In this document: positions 8,956-21,622 of the stretch, piece by piece
How positions within the stretch are numbered: position 1 is the first letter of the stretch
Layout of the letters: each line of letters starts with the position of its first letter
Source of the DNA: Cryptomeria japonica
Lineage: Eukaryota; Streptophyta; Pinopsida; Cupressales; Cupressaceae
Assembly (NCBI RefSeq): GCF_030272615.1
Contig: NC_081408.1
Span: 605,609,673-605,669,672 of the forward strand
Direction of reading: 5' to 3'
Length of the DNA stretch: 60,000 nucleotides
Translations under genes and position numbers: made by a program
The notes under the pieces: model-generated
Told to the model about the DNA's origin: nothing
The model's input: only the letters and a program-made list of their open reading frames with translations
The model's database searches: none

Positions 8956-10860
8956 ATGGGGGATAACAGTGAAAACATTGATCAACCACAACTGCAACAA
9001 CCAAACCCTCCTTTGCCAAACCCCCCCTCAATTCAGGATTTAATTGCAAAAAAATTGAATGAATTGAGGGGGATTGTAGATGTATATTGTAGAATCCCTC
9101 GCCTAAACCCAATGTTTGATCCTCTCACGTTGATCATAAAGAGTATGGAAACCATGACTGAGGAGCACAATGCCACCCTTTTGTGGTGAGATTCTATGAG
9201 GGAACAATATGAAAATGGCTTGTCCTATAAGGAGATCAAGGATCTTGAGATATCCAAAGTTGATATCGCCTCATTGTTTGTGAATCCCCGCACTGGTCAA
9301 CCCATAAACCCCCCCCAAAAAAAACTTTCTATTAAATGGTGCACACATGATGGTACTGTGAATTTTTTTTGGGATTGTTGGGAGATGGTTTTCGACAAAC
9401 CACCCAACAACAATCTTGATGTCCCCTTCTACTTCATAAAAAAATTGTATGCTAAGTTTGTTTGTTTTAGGAAAACATGTGAACTACTTTGACATCCAAG
9501 CTTTCCAAGGTGTGGGTTTAGGTATGCCCCAAAATAGACCTGGGGCAATTAGAGTAGTCCACACCCCATATGTCCCCCCTCCTCTTGTTGATCCCCCACC
9601 TCCAGTGCAACATCCAAATATCATTTGTGAGGCGGCATCACGAACCATATCGGCTATTCACTCTTTGAGTAGCCTTTTGGTTTCTCAGGTTGGGTAATTA
9701 GCTCAACCTACTTTTGATGGTAGTGGTGCATCTGGTGGCACTGACACATCATCCTCGGCTCCACACATTTGTGTGCCCCATAGTTGTGTCATGTGTGGGA
9801 ACGTATGCTTGGGTCCAGTTGGACAACCTGTTGATCCTCTTGCGGACAGTGCATATTATGAGGTGCATGAGATGCACAATGCACCAGATGTTATGACACA
9901 GATTGGAGGATACCCTAGGGAGTCCTCGAATGCTAGAGGTGAAGAGGCACCGTCATCATACATTGATGATGTAGTGGTAAGATTTGTATTTTCATAGTTC
10001 ATGCTATATTTTAAATGATAATTTATAATCTAGATAATATTAAGTACTAATTTTTATTTACATGGTCTATTTAATAGTTGATGACCGAGGAGGAGTTGAC
10101 ACAGATTCAGGAGGGCACCTTGACGACTATTTCATTTGGCCTTGATAGCTTTACAATACATATATTATTGCACCTATTCGTTTGTATTTTATTGTACATA
10201 CATGCTCATCATTTATATTGGTATTAATTAGATTATGCAGTAACTTGCATGTATATCTTATCTTACTCTTGTAGGGCACAAGCAGCACGAGTACAGGGCA
10301 GTGTGATTTAGGATCTAGTAGTGCAGTTGGAGACAAGGGAAAGGTAATTGAATGCAAATATGATTGAATGAATAGATTAAATAACTTATAGTGATTATAC
10401 ACGTCTAGACATAGATTGATAGTTTCGTATACTTGTTGTGTATATGTACAGAAAATTCTTGGCTTCACATCCTTGTTGACTACACCCAGTATAACTGAAG
10501 ATGAAGAAGAAGAAGATATGCCTCGAGTACATGTGTGTTTATTTTATTTTGTGTTTAGTAGATATAATTTCTTATTATCAGTGACAATTATATGCTAACT
10601 TGTATCAATGTCATGTTTGTGAAGATATGTAGTTTGTGTATGAAAATATTGAAAACATACCTCCTCTATCGAAGACATACATCAAGAGTCCTACAAAGCC
10701 GAAGAGAAAATGTTGAGATGAGGTAAAAAAGAATAGTTCAATTATAGTTCATTTTTATGTTAACTTTTTGAATGTGAGTTTGTTTTTTCTTGTGCAAGAT
10801 CCTTCAGAGCCGAGCAGTGCTATGAAGAGGATCGATTTTGATGATCCATCAACAACTTAG
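8956..10860 (+). pseudogene. Unknown multi-exon element gene, decayed
   Basis: I do not recognise the product. An ATG in good context (8956, MGDNSENIDQPQLQQ) opens a Pro/Gln-rich N-terminus. The same frame runs through a TGA at 9187-9189 to 9492, then shifts by one near 9450-9480 and continues to 9975 through a TAA at 9695-9697. Coding-like exons with GT...AG borders seem to follow: about 10078-10150 (MTEEELTQIQEG), 10275-10343, 10452-10527 (ending EDEEEEDMPR), 10636-10720 (ending with basic SPTKPKRK, a likely nuclear signal) and 10799-10860 (stop TAG). A proline-rich start, an acidic run and a basic tail fit a nuclear DNA-binding accessory protein of a DNA transposon. That role is inference from position, since the gene faces a transposase pseudogene at 25272-28225. 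Splice sites are by eye only. Confidence 0.45.
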
Positions 10861-11230
10861 GATGTTATAGATAGTTTTGGGATGCTTACATGTATATAGA
10901 CATACATTTTGTTTGAGTTTGTGTTTATGCCATATTTGTGTATGGACATACATTTGTAATCATTTGACATTTTCATATATACAGGAGTTGATATTTGATT
11001 ATATAAATTGTTGCTCATTTGTGCATGGTGTTATCATGGACATATTTAATCTTCACTCCAATAATTAACAATGGTTAATAATGGTTATTTAATGAAAAAT
11101 ACAATTCATTTCATTTCATCGTAAGTGTTGTTTGTATAATGAGCATTACAGTTCATTTAATAAACAATACAATACAATTCATTTAATGAACAATATAATA
11201 CAATTCATTTAATGAAAAATACTTGATATA
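10861..11230. repeat. AT-rich spacer with short tandem repeats around ATTCATTTAATGAA
   Basis: Between 11098 and 11225 the motif AATACAATTCATTTAATGAA recurs three to four times at ~29-bp spacing; TTCATTTAATGAA is itself palindromic. No coding sequence is seen. Confidence 0.6.
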
Positions 11231-12201
11231 ATTCATTATTACCCTATGCATTCTCCTATTTTGGCCCCCCGCTCGGTCGAATGCTCAGGGTCATACCCTA
11301 CCGGCACCTGCGAACGGTCCCTTGAGCACCCTAAGTGCTAAAAATTGTCAAACTTTGATAGGCCCTAACTCAGAATTCGTGGCACCTACAAATGATTTGT
11401 TTGAACCTATGGGTCCACAAGAGGGGTCCCTACAAAAGCCTACCTTAGTTTTTCAATTTTCCCTTAGGTTTTATTAGGGCAACATTTTTTCGGCTGGCAA
11501 AAAAATCGTCAGTCTCATTCAATCGAATGTTGTCCCATGGCCAATTTCTCGTTCTGCTCATTGTGATAACGAACCGTCAGCTCCAACATGTCCAGTTAGA
11601 CATTATTACTCTATGCATACTCCTATTTTCCCTCCCCACTCGGTCGAACGCTCGAGGTCATACCCTACCGACGTCATCCCTTGAGCACCCTAAGTGCTAA
11701 AACTTGTCAAACTTTGACGGGCCCTAACTCAGAATCCGTGGCACTTGTAAATGAATCGTTTGAACCTACAGGTCCATGAGAGGGGTCCCTAAAAAAATCC
11801 TATCTCATTTTTTCAATTTTCCCTATGGTTTTATTAGGGAAGCATTTTTTTGATTCGCAAAAAAATCGTCAGTCTCATTCAATCGAATGTTGTCGCGTGG
11901 CCAATTTCTCGTTCTGCTCGTCGTGATAACGAACCGTTGGCTTTGACATGTCTAGTTAGGCATTATTACCCTATTTATGCTCCTATTTTTCCCCCCCACT
12001 CAATCGAATGCTCAGGGTCATACCCTACCGGCGTCTTCCCTTGAGCACCCTAAGTGCTAAAAATTGTCAAACTTTGATGTGCCCTAACTCGGAATCCGTG
12101 GCACCTATGAACGATCCATTTGAACCTACGAGTCCATGAGAGGGGTTCCTAAAAAATCCTATCTCAATTTTTCAATTTTCCCTTAGGTTTTATTAGGGAA
12201 G
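11231..12201 (+). repeat. ~360-bp tandem satellite, first segment
   Basis: About 2.7 copies of a 359-364-bp monomer. Landmarks in each copy are ATTAGGGCAGCATTTTTT, AATCGAATGTTGTCGCGTGG, ACCCTATGCATGCTCC, a C-run before ACTCGGTCGAACGCTC, TTGAGCACCCTAAGTGC and the palindrome GTCAAACTTTGAC. Copy starts (A of the AGCATTTT landmark) lie near 11481, 11841 and 12200. The last copy is cut by the gypsy-like element. Confidence 0.9.
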
Positions 12202-13407
12202 TGTAGCATCCTAAAATTGCGACACTTGCAATTTCGACTGCATTTGGGTCTTCACAATGGTGGCGCAACATTGAACCTGAATGGAGACCCTAAAACTTGT
12301 TTACAACATCAAAAACTGCATCTTTTTGCACCTTGGCCTGATCCCTCCTTGCACCCTGTTGTCCCGGGAGGTGGGACCATGGCGCCCAACGCCCCGGTCC
12401 CTGGCCCTATTTTTGGGCCCGGTCTCTTGTTGGGCATCGGGTCTTTAAGTTTGCAATTCAGAAAATAATGTTTCTAGATCAGCCTAAGGTCGGAAAAATC
12501 AGTCTCTCAACCCTAATTGACAAGTATATAAACTACTTTTCCTCTCCTAGAAAGAGAGGCAGAAAAAAAGAGGAAAAACATATGTGGGAAAAAGGCGGAA
12601 GCGATATTCAAACATTCAAGCATTCAAGCATTCCTTCAAACAATTGAGCATTCTAAGTCTCCATTCAAGGCTAGGTGTTGCATTCAAAGACAAGAATTCA
12701 ACCATTGAAGAGGAGATCATTTACAACATACAACATACAACATCATTACACCTTCGTATGTAAGAATACAAACATTCTTACAACAAGGTATTAGTACTTG
12801 TTTACATTACAAACATTTACATTTACAGCATTCTCATTTCTTGGTTAATTCCAAAACCAGGGTTTGACCTAAAGGCAAACCCTTAATCCCTAACCCCCCA
12901 ATCGTCCTCTCTTTTCTGTGTGTAGGTTGCAGGTACGCGGCTGTAATTGAAGATTTGGAATCCTTGTGCAGAGACGAACAGATCCCCCTTCGTTTCACGT
13001 ATTTTTCGGAGGACCGTGTGCACTCCGGGCGCCATCGTCCCATCAACTTTCACTCAAATTTGCAGAACAACATCGTCTTGACATTTTACTGCTAATTCCA
13101 GGTCCGTGGCTTCATCCTGTATCCCTATCTCAGTTTATAAGTGAATCTTTCCTACTTTACATGCATTCCTAGTTCAATCCTTCTATCTACATTCTTTACA
13201 AAAGAGGGTATCCTTGATGTCTCAACCCTTGAAACCCATTTAAAATCTAGTCTTGCATTGCGTGGGATTGGATCTTGTGGGTTTCAACCCCTCTTTGAAT
13301 GTAAAGTCTCTCCTAAGTGAAAACCGTCAACCCTAGTGACCCTCCTTTCTCTCTCCTTGTAGTGGAGTGGGGGGGGAACAACTAGGGTTCGATTTTTCCG
13401 CTTTACA
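12202..13407 (+). repeat. 5' LTR of the gypsy-like element
   Basis: 1206 bp, TGTAGCATCC...CTTTACA. It has a TATA box (TATATAAAC, 12525-12533) and, further on, a 30-nt stem-loop block at 13011-13040 that recurs in the leader. Short frames present in both LTR copies are by-products of the LTR sequence. Confidence 0.95.
12525..12533 (+). promoter_or_regulatory. TATA box in the 5' LTR
   Basis: AAGTATATAAAC is followed by a pyrimidine-rich stretch ~30 bp downstream. The same motif is kept at 19117-19124 in the 3' LTR. Confidence 0.6.
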
Positions 13408-13410
13408 TTT

Positions 13411-13426
13411 TGGTGAACCTGACGTG
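13411..13426 (+). other. Likely primer binding site of the gypsy-like element
   Basis: TGGTGAACCTGACGTG starts three bases after the 5' LTR. Position and the leading TGG fit a tRNA primer site; I could not assign the tRNA. Confidence 0.6.
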
Positions 13427-14590
13427 AACATCCTAATTCTGATTATTCATGGTTAGATTTGAAAAATTTGCTTCCTTAATTACATTTCCATGTTTGATCT
13501 TTTGCAAATTTTAGAGGTTAATTGCATAAAAACCCTAAAATTTTCTTTTTAGTAATTGAGCTTGTGAAATGTTTAATCGTTAATGCTTGTTTCAGATCTA
13601 CCCTTCTATTGCAAATTGTCAATTCATATTTGTGCTTTAATTCTGAAAATTAAGTGGTTAAGTGTTAAAACCCTAATTTTTAAAACCCTCTTGATTCAAC
13701 CTTTGACTGATAATTTCACTGATCAAAACACCTCCAAATCGGCTGTAACTTTGGATTCCGCAACAAAATCATAATATCTCTCATCCCTGAAAATTTGGAA
13801 AAAAGTTGCGAGGACCGTGTGCACCCCGAGCGCCATTGTCCCCCACATTTTTTTCAAAATTTTGGGAGCTAGATCTTACTGTATTTTTCTGCTAAAATCC
13901 AGAATTTTGGCTGATTTTATCAATTCTAACACTTTCAAAATTAAGGTCAAAGTTGGTCTAGTGATTGCTTGGATTAAGGCTTATAATCATTCAAAAATTG
14001 TTGAAATTGAAATTTGTGTTAAAATTGTGTTTCTTACTGTCCTAAATCTGAAAAGTGTGTTAGCATTCATTCGAAATTTCAATGCTTTGTTCAAATTTTT
14101 GTAGTTTGTGACTTTTGAAATTAAGTGTTTAATTGCATCAACCTTGATTTCCACTTTCAGAATTGAATTTTGCATGAAATTGAGTCAACTTTTAAATTTC
14201 AAAGCTTGCATTGCTTTCAGTATTCCCTCTAAAATCATAAAATTCAAAATTTCAGTTTCCCTCTTCTTTTTCAAAATTCAAATTTTGCATTTTTCAACAA
14301 TCTTGGTAGGGTTCAATTTTGAGATTGCAACTTTAATTTGGCCTATCTACAGATCGCAAAATCACTCAATTTTTTTAGATTAGCTTTAAAATCATCATAG
14401 CTTTCATCCCTGAAAATTTCAAAAAAAGTTGCGAGGACCATGTGCACTCCGTTCGCCACGGTCCCTGACATTTTTTCTGAAATTTCGGGAGATTGTCTTG
14501 ATTGTATTTAACAGCTTAAATCTAGGAGATTGGCTGATTTTATTGAAATTTTCTACCTCTAAAAATCAAAATCTTCTCTCTCTTTAGTGC
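13427..14590 (+). other. Long untranslated leader with duplicated stem-loop block
   Basis: A segment of ~150 bp is duplicated (about 13777-13925 and 14398-14545), sharing CATCCCTGAAAATTT, GTTGCGAGGACC and TTGGCTGATTTTAT. Each copy carries the 30-nt block GGACC(G/A)TGTGCAC...GTCC (13812-13841 and 14435-14464) that is also present in the LTR. No gene is supported here. Confidence 0.7.
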
Positions 14591-17500
14591 ATGAGTTTTA
14601 CAACAATAAGCCCTACTTACACTATTCCCGTTAGACGAAGCCTTAGAATTAAGTCTTTCCAAGGTTTAATTACTGAGGAGATGGAACCTAATTTGAATGG
14701 CCTTTTTAACAAGGACATGGGTAATTCCTCTAATCCTCTTAATGATGAAGAAGCTCTCCATGAGGTTTCTGTAGAACAACTTTCAAAATTGGATAACCAA
14801 TTTGATGATTTTCGACAATGGATGTCTCAAGAATACCCCGACAGTGAATCTCTTTCATTAATTGAGGGTCTAAAACGTATGGTTCAAAGTGATAAGAATC
14901 GAATTGATATTTTGCGTGGTATTGCACACATTGTGGATTCGAATGTGATGTTGATGAAAAGTTGTGCCGAAACTTTAGGTTATACACAACCTCCTACTCA
15001 AGTCAATCATTCTATTCCTTTGACGACTCCTATTGCTAGTATACCTACTTTTACATCAAACATAATGACTACTTCAATACAAGACATTCTGCCTATGATC
15101 ACCAGTCATGGGGGCAATCCTTCCTCTTCAATCAACCCTCTTCCTTCATTCAATCTGACTTCTTCATTCATTCCTTCAATGAGTGTCCCTATTATATCTC
15201 CACAAATAAACACGACGCAAGGGGGCAATTCATTTAACCATTCCATTCCTCCTTGTAGTGTTCCTCCTTTCCAATCATCTCCTATGACTAACTATCATAG
15301 TGTCCCACCACCTTACTCTCAATCAATGCCTTCTTTCAACAACATAATACCTCCATCACAATCTAACACGTCTAATATGAACTCTTCGACTGAAGCGACC
15401 ATTAACAGTCTTGCACAAACTATCTCTTCTTTATAGCAACAAATTGCCTCTATGTATCAATCTAAGTTTAGTGTGCCCACATTTGATGTTGCGAGCCCAC
15501 TTTCTCTTGACATTGTTCGAGCTATCCCCCCTAAACATGTTGAAATCCCACAATTGGAGCTTTATAATGGTAAGGGTGATCCTCTAACACATGTTAAGAC
15601 CTTTCAAACAATATGTACCGATTTTGCTTATGACCAAAGGTTGCTTGCAAAACTATTTACTAGAACATTAAGAGATAAAGCTCTGCAATGGTATTGCTCA
15701 TTGCCTTCCTATTCTATTACTTCTTTCGAACAACTTGCAAATGCTTTTATTCAACAATTTCAAAACAATATAAGTCCTAAAGTTACTTTGATTGATTTAA
15801 TGCATTGTAAACAAGGTGTTAAAGAAAAAGTGACTGATTTCATTGGTAGATATAAGCATTTGTATGCTCAGATTTATTTTCCAGTACCTGACAATGATAT
15901 TCAAAGAATCTTTATTTCTAATTTACAAAAAGATATTAGAGAAAAACTTCTATTTTTTGAGTTTACTTCTTTCCAATAGTTGTGCGCAACTCTTCACAAT
16001 TATCAACTGACTGTGAGTCAAATGGAACAAGCAAATCCTATGGCTCCGAGTGATAAGGGTGATAGTAGTCAACAACCATTTGGGAAGTTTAAACTGAACA
16101 GAGAGTCCATTAAGTTCAATGAAAACATCATCAACAACAATGTGAATGCAGCATCAGGTGTGCCTCCTATTTCTAAGTTTTTCAAGAAAGAAAGAAAGTT
16201 TACTCCTTTGAATGAATCATTGCATAGTATTATGAATAAGTTATTGGAACAAAATATGCTTACTCTTCCTCCAATAAGGCAAATAGATCTTGCAAAGATT
16301 ACTTCACCCTATTTTGATAACAAATCTTTTTGTCAATTTCATCGTCAACCTGGGCATGATACTGAAAAATGTTTTGCTTTAAAGGGTAAAATTCAAGATT
16401 TGATTGATAATAATACTATCTCTATTTCTAGTGTGAATGATAAAGGCAACACATCTGTAGCTCCTCCTAACCAAAATCTTAAGTTTTTACTGATCCATTA
16501 CCTTCTCACACCTCTAATGTGATTGATACTAATGATTCCTCTGTTTCACCTGATGATCTTCTGTCTATGACTCCGAATGTGATTAACTTTGTAGAGCAAG
16601 AGAAAATCCCTAAAGAACCTTCCATCACATTTGATTCTAGTGAAACTATCAGGGCACCTGATGGTCCTTTATATATAGTTGCAAAAGTCAAGAATACACC
16701 TTGCCGTGGAGTGCTTATTGATCCTTCTTGCATGGTTAATATCATTACTGAAGAATTTCTTTTTACTTTGCAATTGAATCAAGTGATCTATGACGAAACA
16801 AATGTGGTTGTGAAACTATTTGATGCATTTTCTTCTCCTGCAATTGGTTCTATTACATTACCTATTGAGGTCCATAACAAACCCCTTGATGTGGACTTTT
16901 CTATTATTCCATCATCTGAACAATTTCGTGTGAAGCTAGGCTATCCTTGGCTATCTTCCATGAAAGCTATTGCTTCTCCTATTCACAAGTGTTTGAAATT
17001 TCCCCATAATGGTGAAATTGTTACTGTCAATCATAGTCTCTTTAAACCAGCTGAAAGAACTTCTAGTGTTCCTATTGATTATTTTTGGCCTAAACAATTC
17101 CAATCTCTTCCACCGCGAAGTGATCATCTTTTCAAATCTTATCAAAAGTGGAAAAAACATATGATCCTATCTCTAAGTGAACCTAGAACACCCAAACTTG
17201 ATATTCCTATCATTCTTGAGAAGGAAGTTCTTCCTTTGAAAGATAAAACTAATGTCTTTCCTCAAGAAGATTCCCAACCCATCCCTATGGATGTGACTAT
17301 GCCTATATCTAATAAACTTCCTAAAAGTAGACCTATACCTCCTTGTCATGATGGACTTGGTCTCCTTCCTAAACCAAATATTCCTCCTTTATATGGAGCA
17401 GTTCCTCCTCCTTCCTCTTATGGAGAGAAGAGACCTTCCTCTTCTCCTATTATTCAACCGAAGAGACCACAACCTAAACACCCAAGTGATAAGGATGAGA

Positions 17501-17913
17501 ACATTCCTCCTCCTCAATCTTCTCAACTTCCTACTAAGACTAGACAAAATCGTTCTGCACGTGAACGCCGACGAAAGCGTCGTCTTAGAGCTCAGGCAGC
17601 TGCTTCTCAAACTTTGCAATCCCCAAAAACACCTTCAGCTAGTATTATTCCATTTTCTCCTCAGCCAAAAATTGAGCCAAAATCTCCTAAACATAAGATG
17701 CATGATGGTCTTGATCCTGTGCGAGTTAAAGATCCTATTTTTATAAATCTTGATGATGATATAGATGAAAATGTTATTCATGATGAAAATGTTACTCCTC
17801 TTTCTTCTGATAGTGAATATGAATATGTTGATGTTGATAACCATTTATCTAACGAATTTTCTAAAGCACTTATCCTAGCTCCTAGACAAGAACAATGTGG
17901 CTTGGAACATTAA
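14591..17913 (+). pseudogene. Gypsy-type gag-protease polyprotein, broken
   Basis: The start ATG is at 14591 (MSFTTISPTYTIPVRRSLR). A Ser/Pro/Asn-rich N-terminal part is followed by a retrotransposon gag domain (LELYNGKGDPLTHVKTFQT ... LQWYCSLP, about 15555-15700), a zinc-finger-like CQFHRQPGHDTEKC (about 16331-16372) and a retropepsin-like segment (VKNTPCRGVLIDPSCMVNII, about 16690-16745). The expected Asp-(Thr/Ser)-Gly reads Asp-Pro-Ser, so the protease is probably dead or atypical. The C-terminal part is Pro-rich with a very basic patch (RSARERRRKRRLRAQ, near 17555) and an acidic end. TAG stops at 15434-15436 and 15977-15979 keep the frame and follow the CAG-to-TAG pattern; a one-base indel lies at about 16480-16490. 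The protein would form capsid-like particles. Confidence 0.85.
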
Positions 17914-18793
17914 CATAGCCCTTGTTTGGATCTTGTGATAGCTCCATCTGCTGTGTTGGATGTTCCTCCTCTAGCGTGTTTCCTGCCTTCCTAAAATACT
18001 GATCAGCAAGATCGGGGGGTAGATGACGTGCTAGACTAGTTTCATTAGCATAGCAGACTCTCTCCTCCTCTCTTGATCTCTTTTGTTACTTCTTCTATGT
18101 GTTATTCTCATTCTTCCATTTTTTGTCCTTAGTGTTGTCTACTTGAGGACGATGCAAAGCATTGAGATCTCTTGGTCTCTCTCATGTTGACTCAAAAGAC
18201 ACATGTGTTCCCTTCTTCTAGGTGACCTTCCTTGATTGGGGAATGAAGAACAATTATGCATACATACATATGATATACATGAATTATCATACAGCATACT
18301 GACCCTGAGGACAACGAAGTCACCTTGTGCTTTGTGTTTTGTATCTATTATCCTTGGGCTTATCTCACACTTGGGCGCTAAATCCTTGTGATAGTGTGCT
18401 CCTTTCCCTTCTCATTTCTTATATGTATCACTACCTTAAAGAAATCACCCCCGATAAGGCGTGTGCGATCGCTTTAACGTAGGGGGGGGCATACACCCCG
18501 TCCATATCTCTTCAAGATACTTGAAATTTTCTTGGCGAACTTAGCTTTGCCTTGAAAATTTTTGGTATTTTTCTTGCATGACTCATAGTGAGGGAACCTT
18601 ACTACTGACAGTCATGGTTCTCCCTCGTGATTTTCCCTTTTACTTTGTCAATCAAAGTCGTAAGGTCCTTAGTCCACTGGGGGCTTGGTGTATCTTGCCT
18701 CCTTGATGTGGTGAAAGTCTTTCATTGTTGTTTCCTTGTACTTTACCGGAAGTATGGGCATACGCTTATACTCCCGCTAAAGTGGGGGCTAAA
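17914..18793 (+). other. 3' untranslated part and polypurine tract of the gypsy-like element
   Basis: Non-coding by eye, with runs of C/T. It ends in AAAGTGGGGGCTAAA (18779-18793) directly before the 3' LTR, the position and composition of a polypurine tract for plus-strand priming. Confidence 0.75.
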
Positions 18794-20008
18794 TGTAGCG
18801 TCCTAAAATTGTGACACTTGCAATTTCGACTGCATTTGGGTCTTCACAATGGCGGCGCAACATTGAACCTGAATGGAGACCCCGAAACTTGTTTACAACA
18901 TCAAAAACTGCATCTTTTTGCACCTTGGTCTGATCCCTCCTTGCACCTTGCTGTCCCGGGAGGTGGGACCATGGCGCCCAGCGCCCTAGTTCTTGGCCCT
19001 ATTTTTGGGCCCGGTCTCTTGTTGGGCATCGGGTCTTTAAGTTTGCAATTCAGAAAATAATGTTTCTAGGTCGGCCTAAGGTCGAAAAAATCAGTCTCTC
19101 AACCCTAATTGACAAGTATATAAACTACTTTTCCTCTGCTAGAAAGAGAGGCAGAAAAAAAGAGGAAAAACATATGTGGGCAAAAGGCGGAAGCGATATT
19201 CAAACATTCAAACATTCAAGCATTCAAGCATTCCTTCAAACAATTGAGCATTCTAAGTCTCCATTCAAGGCTAGGTGTTGCATTCAAAGACAAGAATTCA
19301 ACCATTGAAGAGGAAATTATTTACAACATACAACATAAAACATCATTACACCTTCGCATGTAAGAATACAAACATTCTTACAACAAGGTATCAGTACTTG
19401 TTTACATTACAAACATTTACATTTACAACATTCTCATTTCTTGGTTAATTCCAAAACCGGGGTTTGACCTAAAGGCAAACCCCTAATCCCTAACCCCCCA
19501 ATCGTCCTCTCTTTTCTGTGTGTAGGTTGCAGGTATGTGGCTGTAATTGAAGATCTAGAATCCTTGTGCAGAGACGAACAGATCCCCCTTCGTTTCGTGG
19601 ATTTTTCGGAGGACCGTGTGCACTCCGGGCGCCATCGTCCCATCAACTTTCACTCAAATTTGCAGAACAGCATCGTCTCGACATTTTACTGCTAATTCTA
19701 GGTCCGTGGCTTCATCCTGTATCCCTATCTCAGTTTATAAGTGAATCTTTCCTACTTTACATGCATTCCTAGTTCAATCCTTCTATCTACATTCTTTACA
19801 AAAGAGGGTATCCTTGATGTCTCAACCCTTGAAACCCATTTAAAATCCAGTCTTGCATTGCATGGGATTGGATCTTGTGGGTTTCAACCCCTCTTTTGAA
19901 TGTAAAGTCTCTCCTAAATGAAAACCATCAACCCTAGTGACCCTCCTTTCTCTCTCCTTGTAGTGGAGTGGGGGGGGAACAACTAGGGTTTGATTTTTCC
20001 GCTTTACA
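18794..20008 (+). repeat. 3' LTR of the gypsy-like element
   Basis: 1215 bp, TGTAGCGTCC...CTTTACA, colinear with the 5' LTR. It includes the TATA box (19117-19124) and the 30-nt stem-loop block (19611-19640). Confidence 0.95.
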
Positions 20009-21622
20009 GGAAGCATTTTTTTGGTTGGCAAAAAAATTGTCAGCCTCATTCAATCAAATGTTGTCACGTGGCCAATTTCTTGTTCTACTCATCATGATAA
20101 CAAACCGTCGGCTCCGGCATGTCCACTTAGGAATTATTACCCTATTCATGCTCCTATTTTTTCCCCCCACTCCATCGAACGCTCGGGGTCATACCCTTCC
20201 GGCGTCATCACTTGAGCACCCTAAGTGCTAAAAATTATCAAACTTTGACGGGCCCTACCTCAAAATCCGTGGCACCTGTAAACAATCTATTTAAACCTAT
20301 GGGTCCACAAGAGGGGTCCCTAAAAAAGCCTATCTCAGTTTTTCAAGTTTCCCTGCGGTTTTATTAGGGCAACATTTTTTCGATTGGCAAAAAAATTGTC
20401 AATCTCATTCAATCGAATGTTGTCGCATGGCCAATTTCTCATTCTGCTCATCGTGATAATGAACCATCGGCTCTGACATGTCTAGTTAGGCATTACTACC
20501 CTATGCATGCTCCTATTTCCCCCCCCCCCCCCCACTCAGTCGAACGCTCAGGGTCATACCCTACCAGCGTTGTCCCTTGAGCACCCTAAGTGCTAAAATT
20601 GTCAAACTTTGACGGGCCCTAACTCGGAATCTGTGGCACTTAGAAATAATATGTTTAAACCTATGGTTCCATGAGAGGGGTCCTTATAAAAGCCTATTTC
20701 AGTTTTTCAATTTTCCCTTAGGTTTTATTAGGGCAGCATTTTTTCGGTTGGCGAAAAAATCGTCAGTCTCATTCAATCGAATGTTGTCGCGTGGCCAATT
20801 TCTCGTTCTACTCGTCGTGATAATGAACCGTTGGCTCTGACATGTCTAGTTAGGCATTATTACCCTATGCATGCTCCTATTCTCCCCCCCAACTCAGTCA
20901 AACACTCAGGGTCATACCCTATCGGCGTCGTCCCTTGAGCACCCTAAGTGCTAAAAATTATCAAACTTTGACGGGCCCTAACTCGGAATCCGTGGCACCT
21001 ACGAATGATCTATTTTAACCTACAAGTCCATGAGAGGGGTCCCTAAAAAATCCTATCTCAATTTTTCAAGTTTCCCTTAGGCTTTATTAGGGCAGCATTT
21101 TTTTGGTTGGCAAAAAAATCATCAGTCTCATTCAATCGAATGTTGTCGCGTGGCCAATTTCTCGTTTTGCTCATCGTGATAACAAATCATCAGCTCCAAC
21201 ATGTCTAGTTAGGAATTATTACCCTATGCATGCTCCTATTTTTTCCCCCCACTCTGTCGAACGCTCGGCGTCATACCCTACCGGCGTCGTCCCTTGAGCA
21301 CCCTAAGTGCTAAAAATTATCAAACTTTGACCGGCCCTAACTCGGAATCTGTGGCACCTGCAAATGATCCATTTGAACCTATGGGTCCAAGAGAGGGGTC
21401 CCTGAAAAATTCTATCTCGGTTTTTCAATTTTCCCTACGGTTTTATTAGGGTAGCATTTTTTTGATTGGCAAAAAAATCGTCAGTCTCATTCAATCGATT
21501 GTTGTTGCGTGGCCAATTTCTCATTCTGCTCGTCGTGATAATGAACTGTCAGCTCTAACATGTCTAGTTAGGCATTATTACCCTATGCATGGTCCTATTT
21601 CTCCCCCCCACTTGGTTGAACG
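20009..21622 (+). repeat. ~360-bp satellite, second segment
   Basis: Resumes exactly where the gypsy-like element left it (GGAAGCATTTTT). Copy starts lie near 20012, 20371, 20735, 21094 and 21453. A C-run of 14 at about 20520-20533 marks one copy. The fifth copy is cut at the GAACG target of the solo LTR. Confidence 0.92.

Larger units (their letters stand above)
12202..20008 (+). mobile_element. Gypsy-like LTR element with gag-protease only (TR-GAG type), complete, TSD GGAAG
   Basis: Two LTRs (12202-13407 and 18794-20008) begin TGTAGC and end TTTACA. The 5-bp target duplication GGAAG is exact at 12197-12201 and 20009-20013. Removing the element restores the 360-bp satellite rhythm. The interior carries gag and an aspartic-protease-like domain, but no RT, RNase H or integrase: only 880 bp lie between the last frame and the 3' LTR. 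This fits non-autonomous gag-bearing elements that rely on a helper. The LTRs differ at about 17 of the first ~400 positions by eye, 16 of them transitions, so the insertion is not recent. Confidence 0.93.

Noticed and set aside
12217-19772. Short frames present in both LTRs of the gypsy-like element (for example 12217-12468 and 18818-19060)
   Set aside because: They are duplicates of the LTR and include TATA and leader parts, so they are not independent genes.
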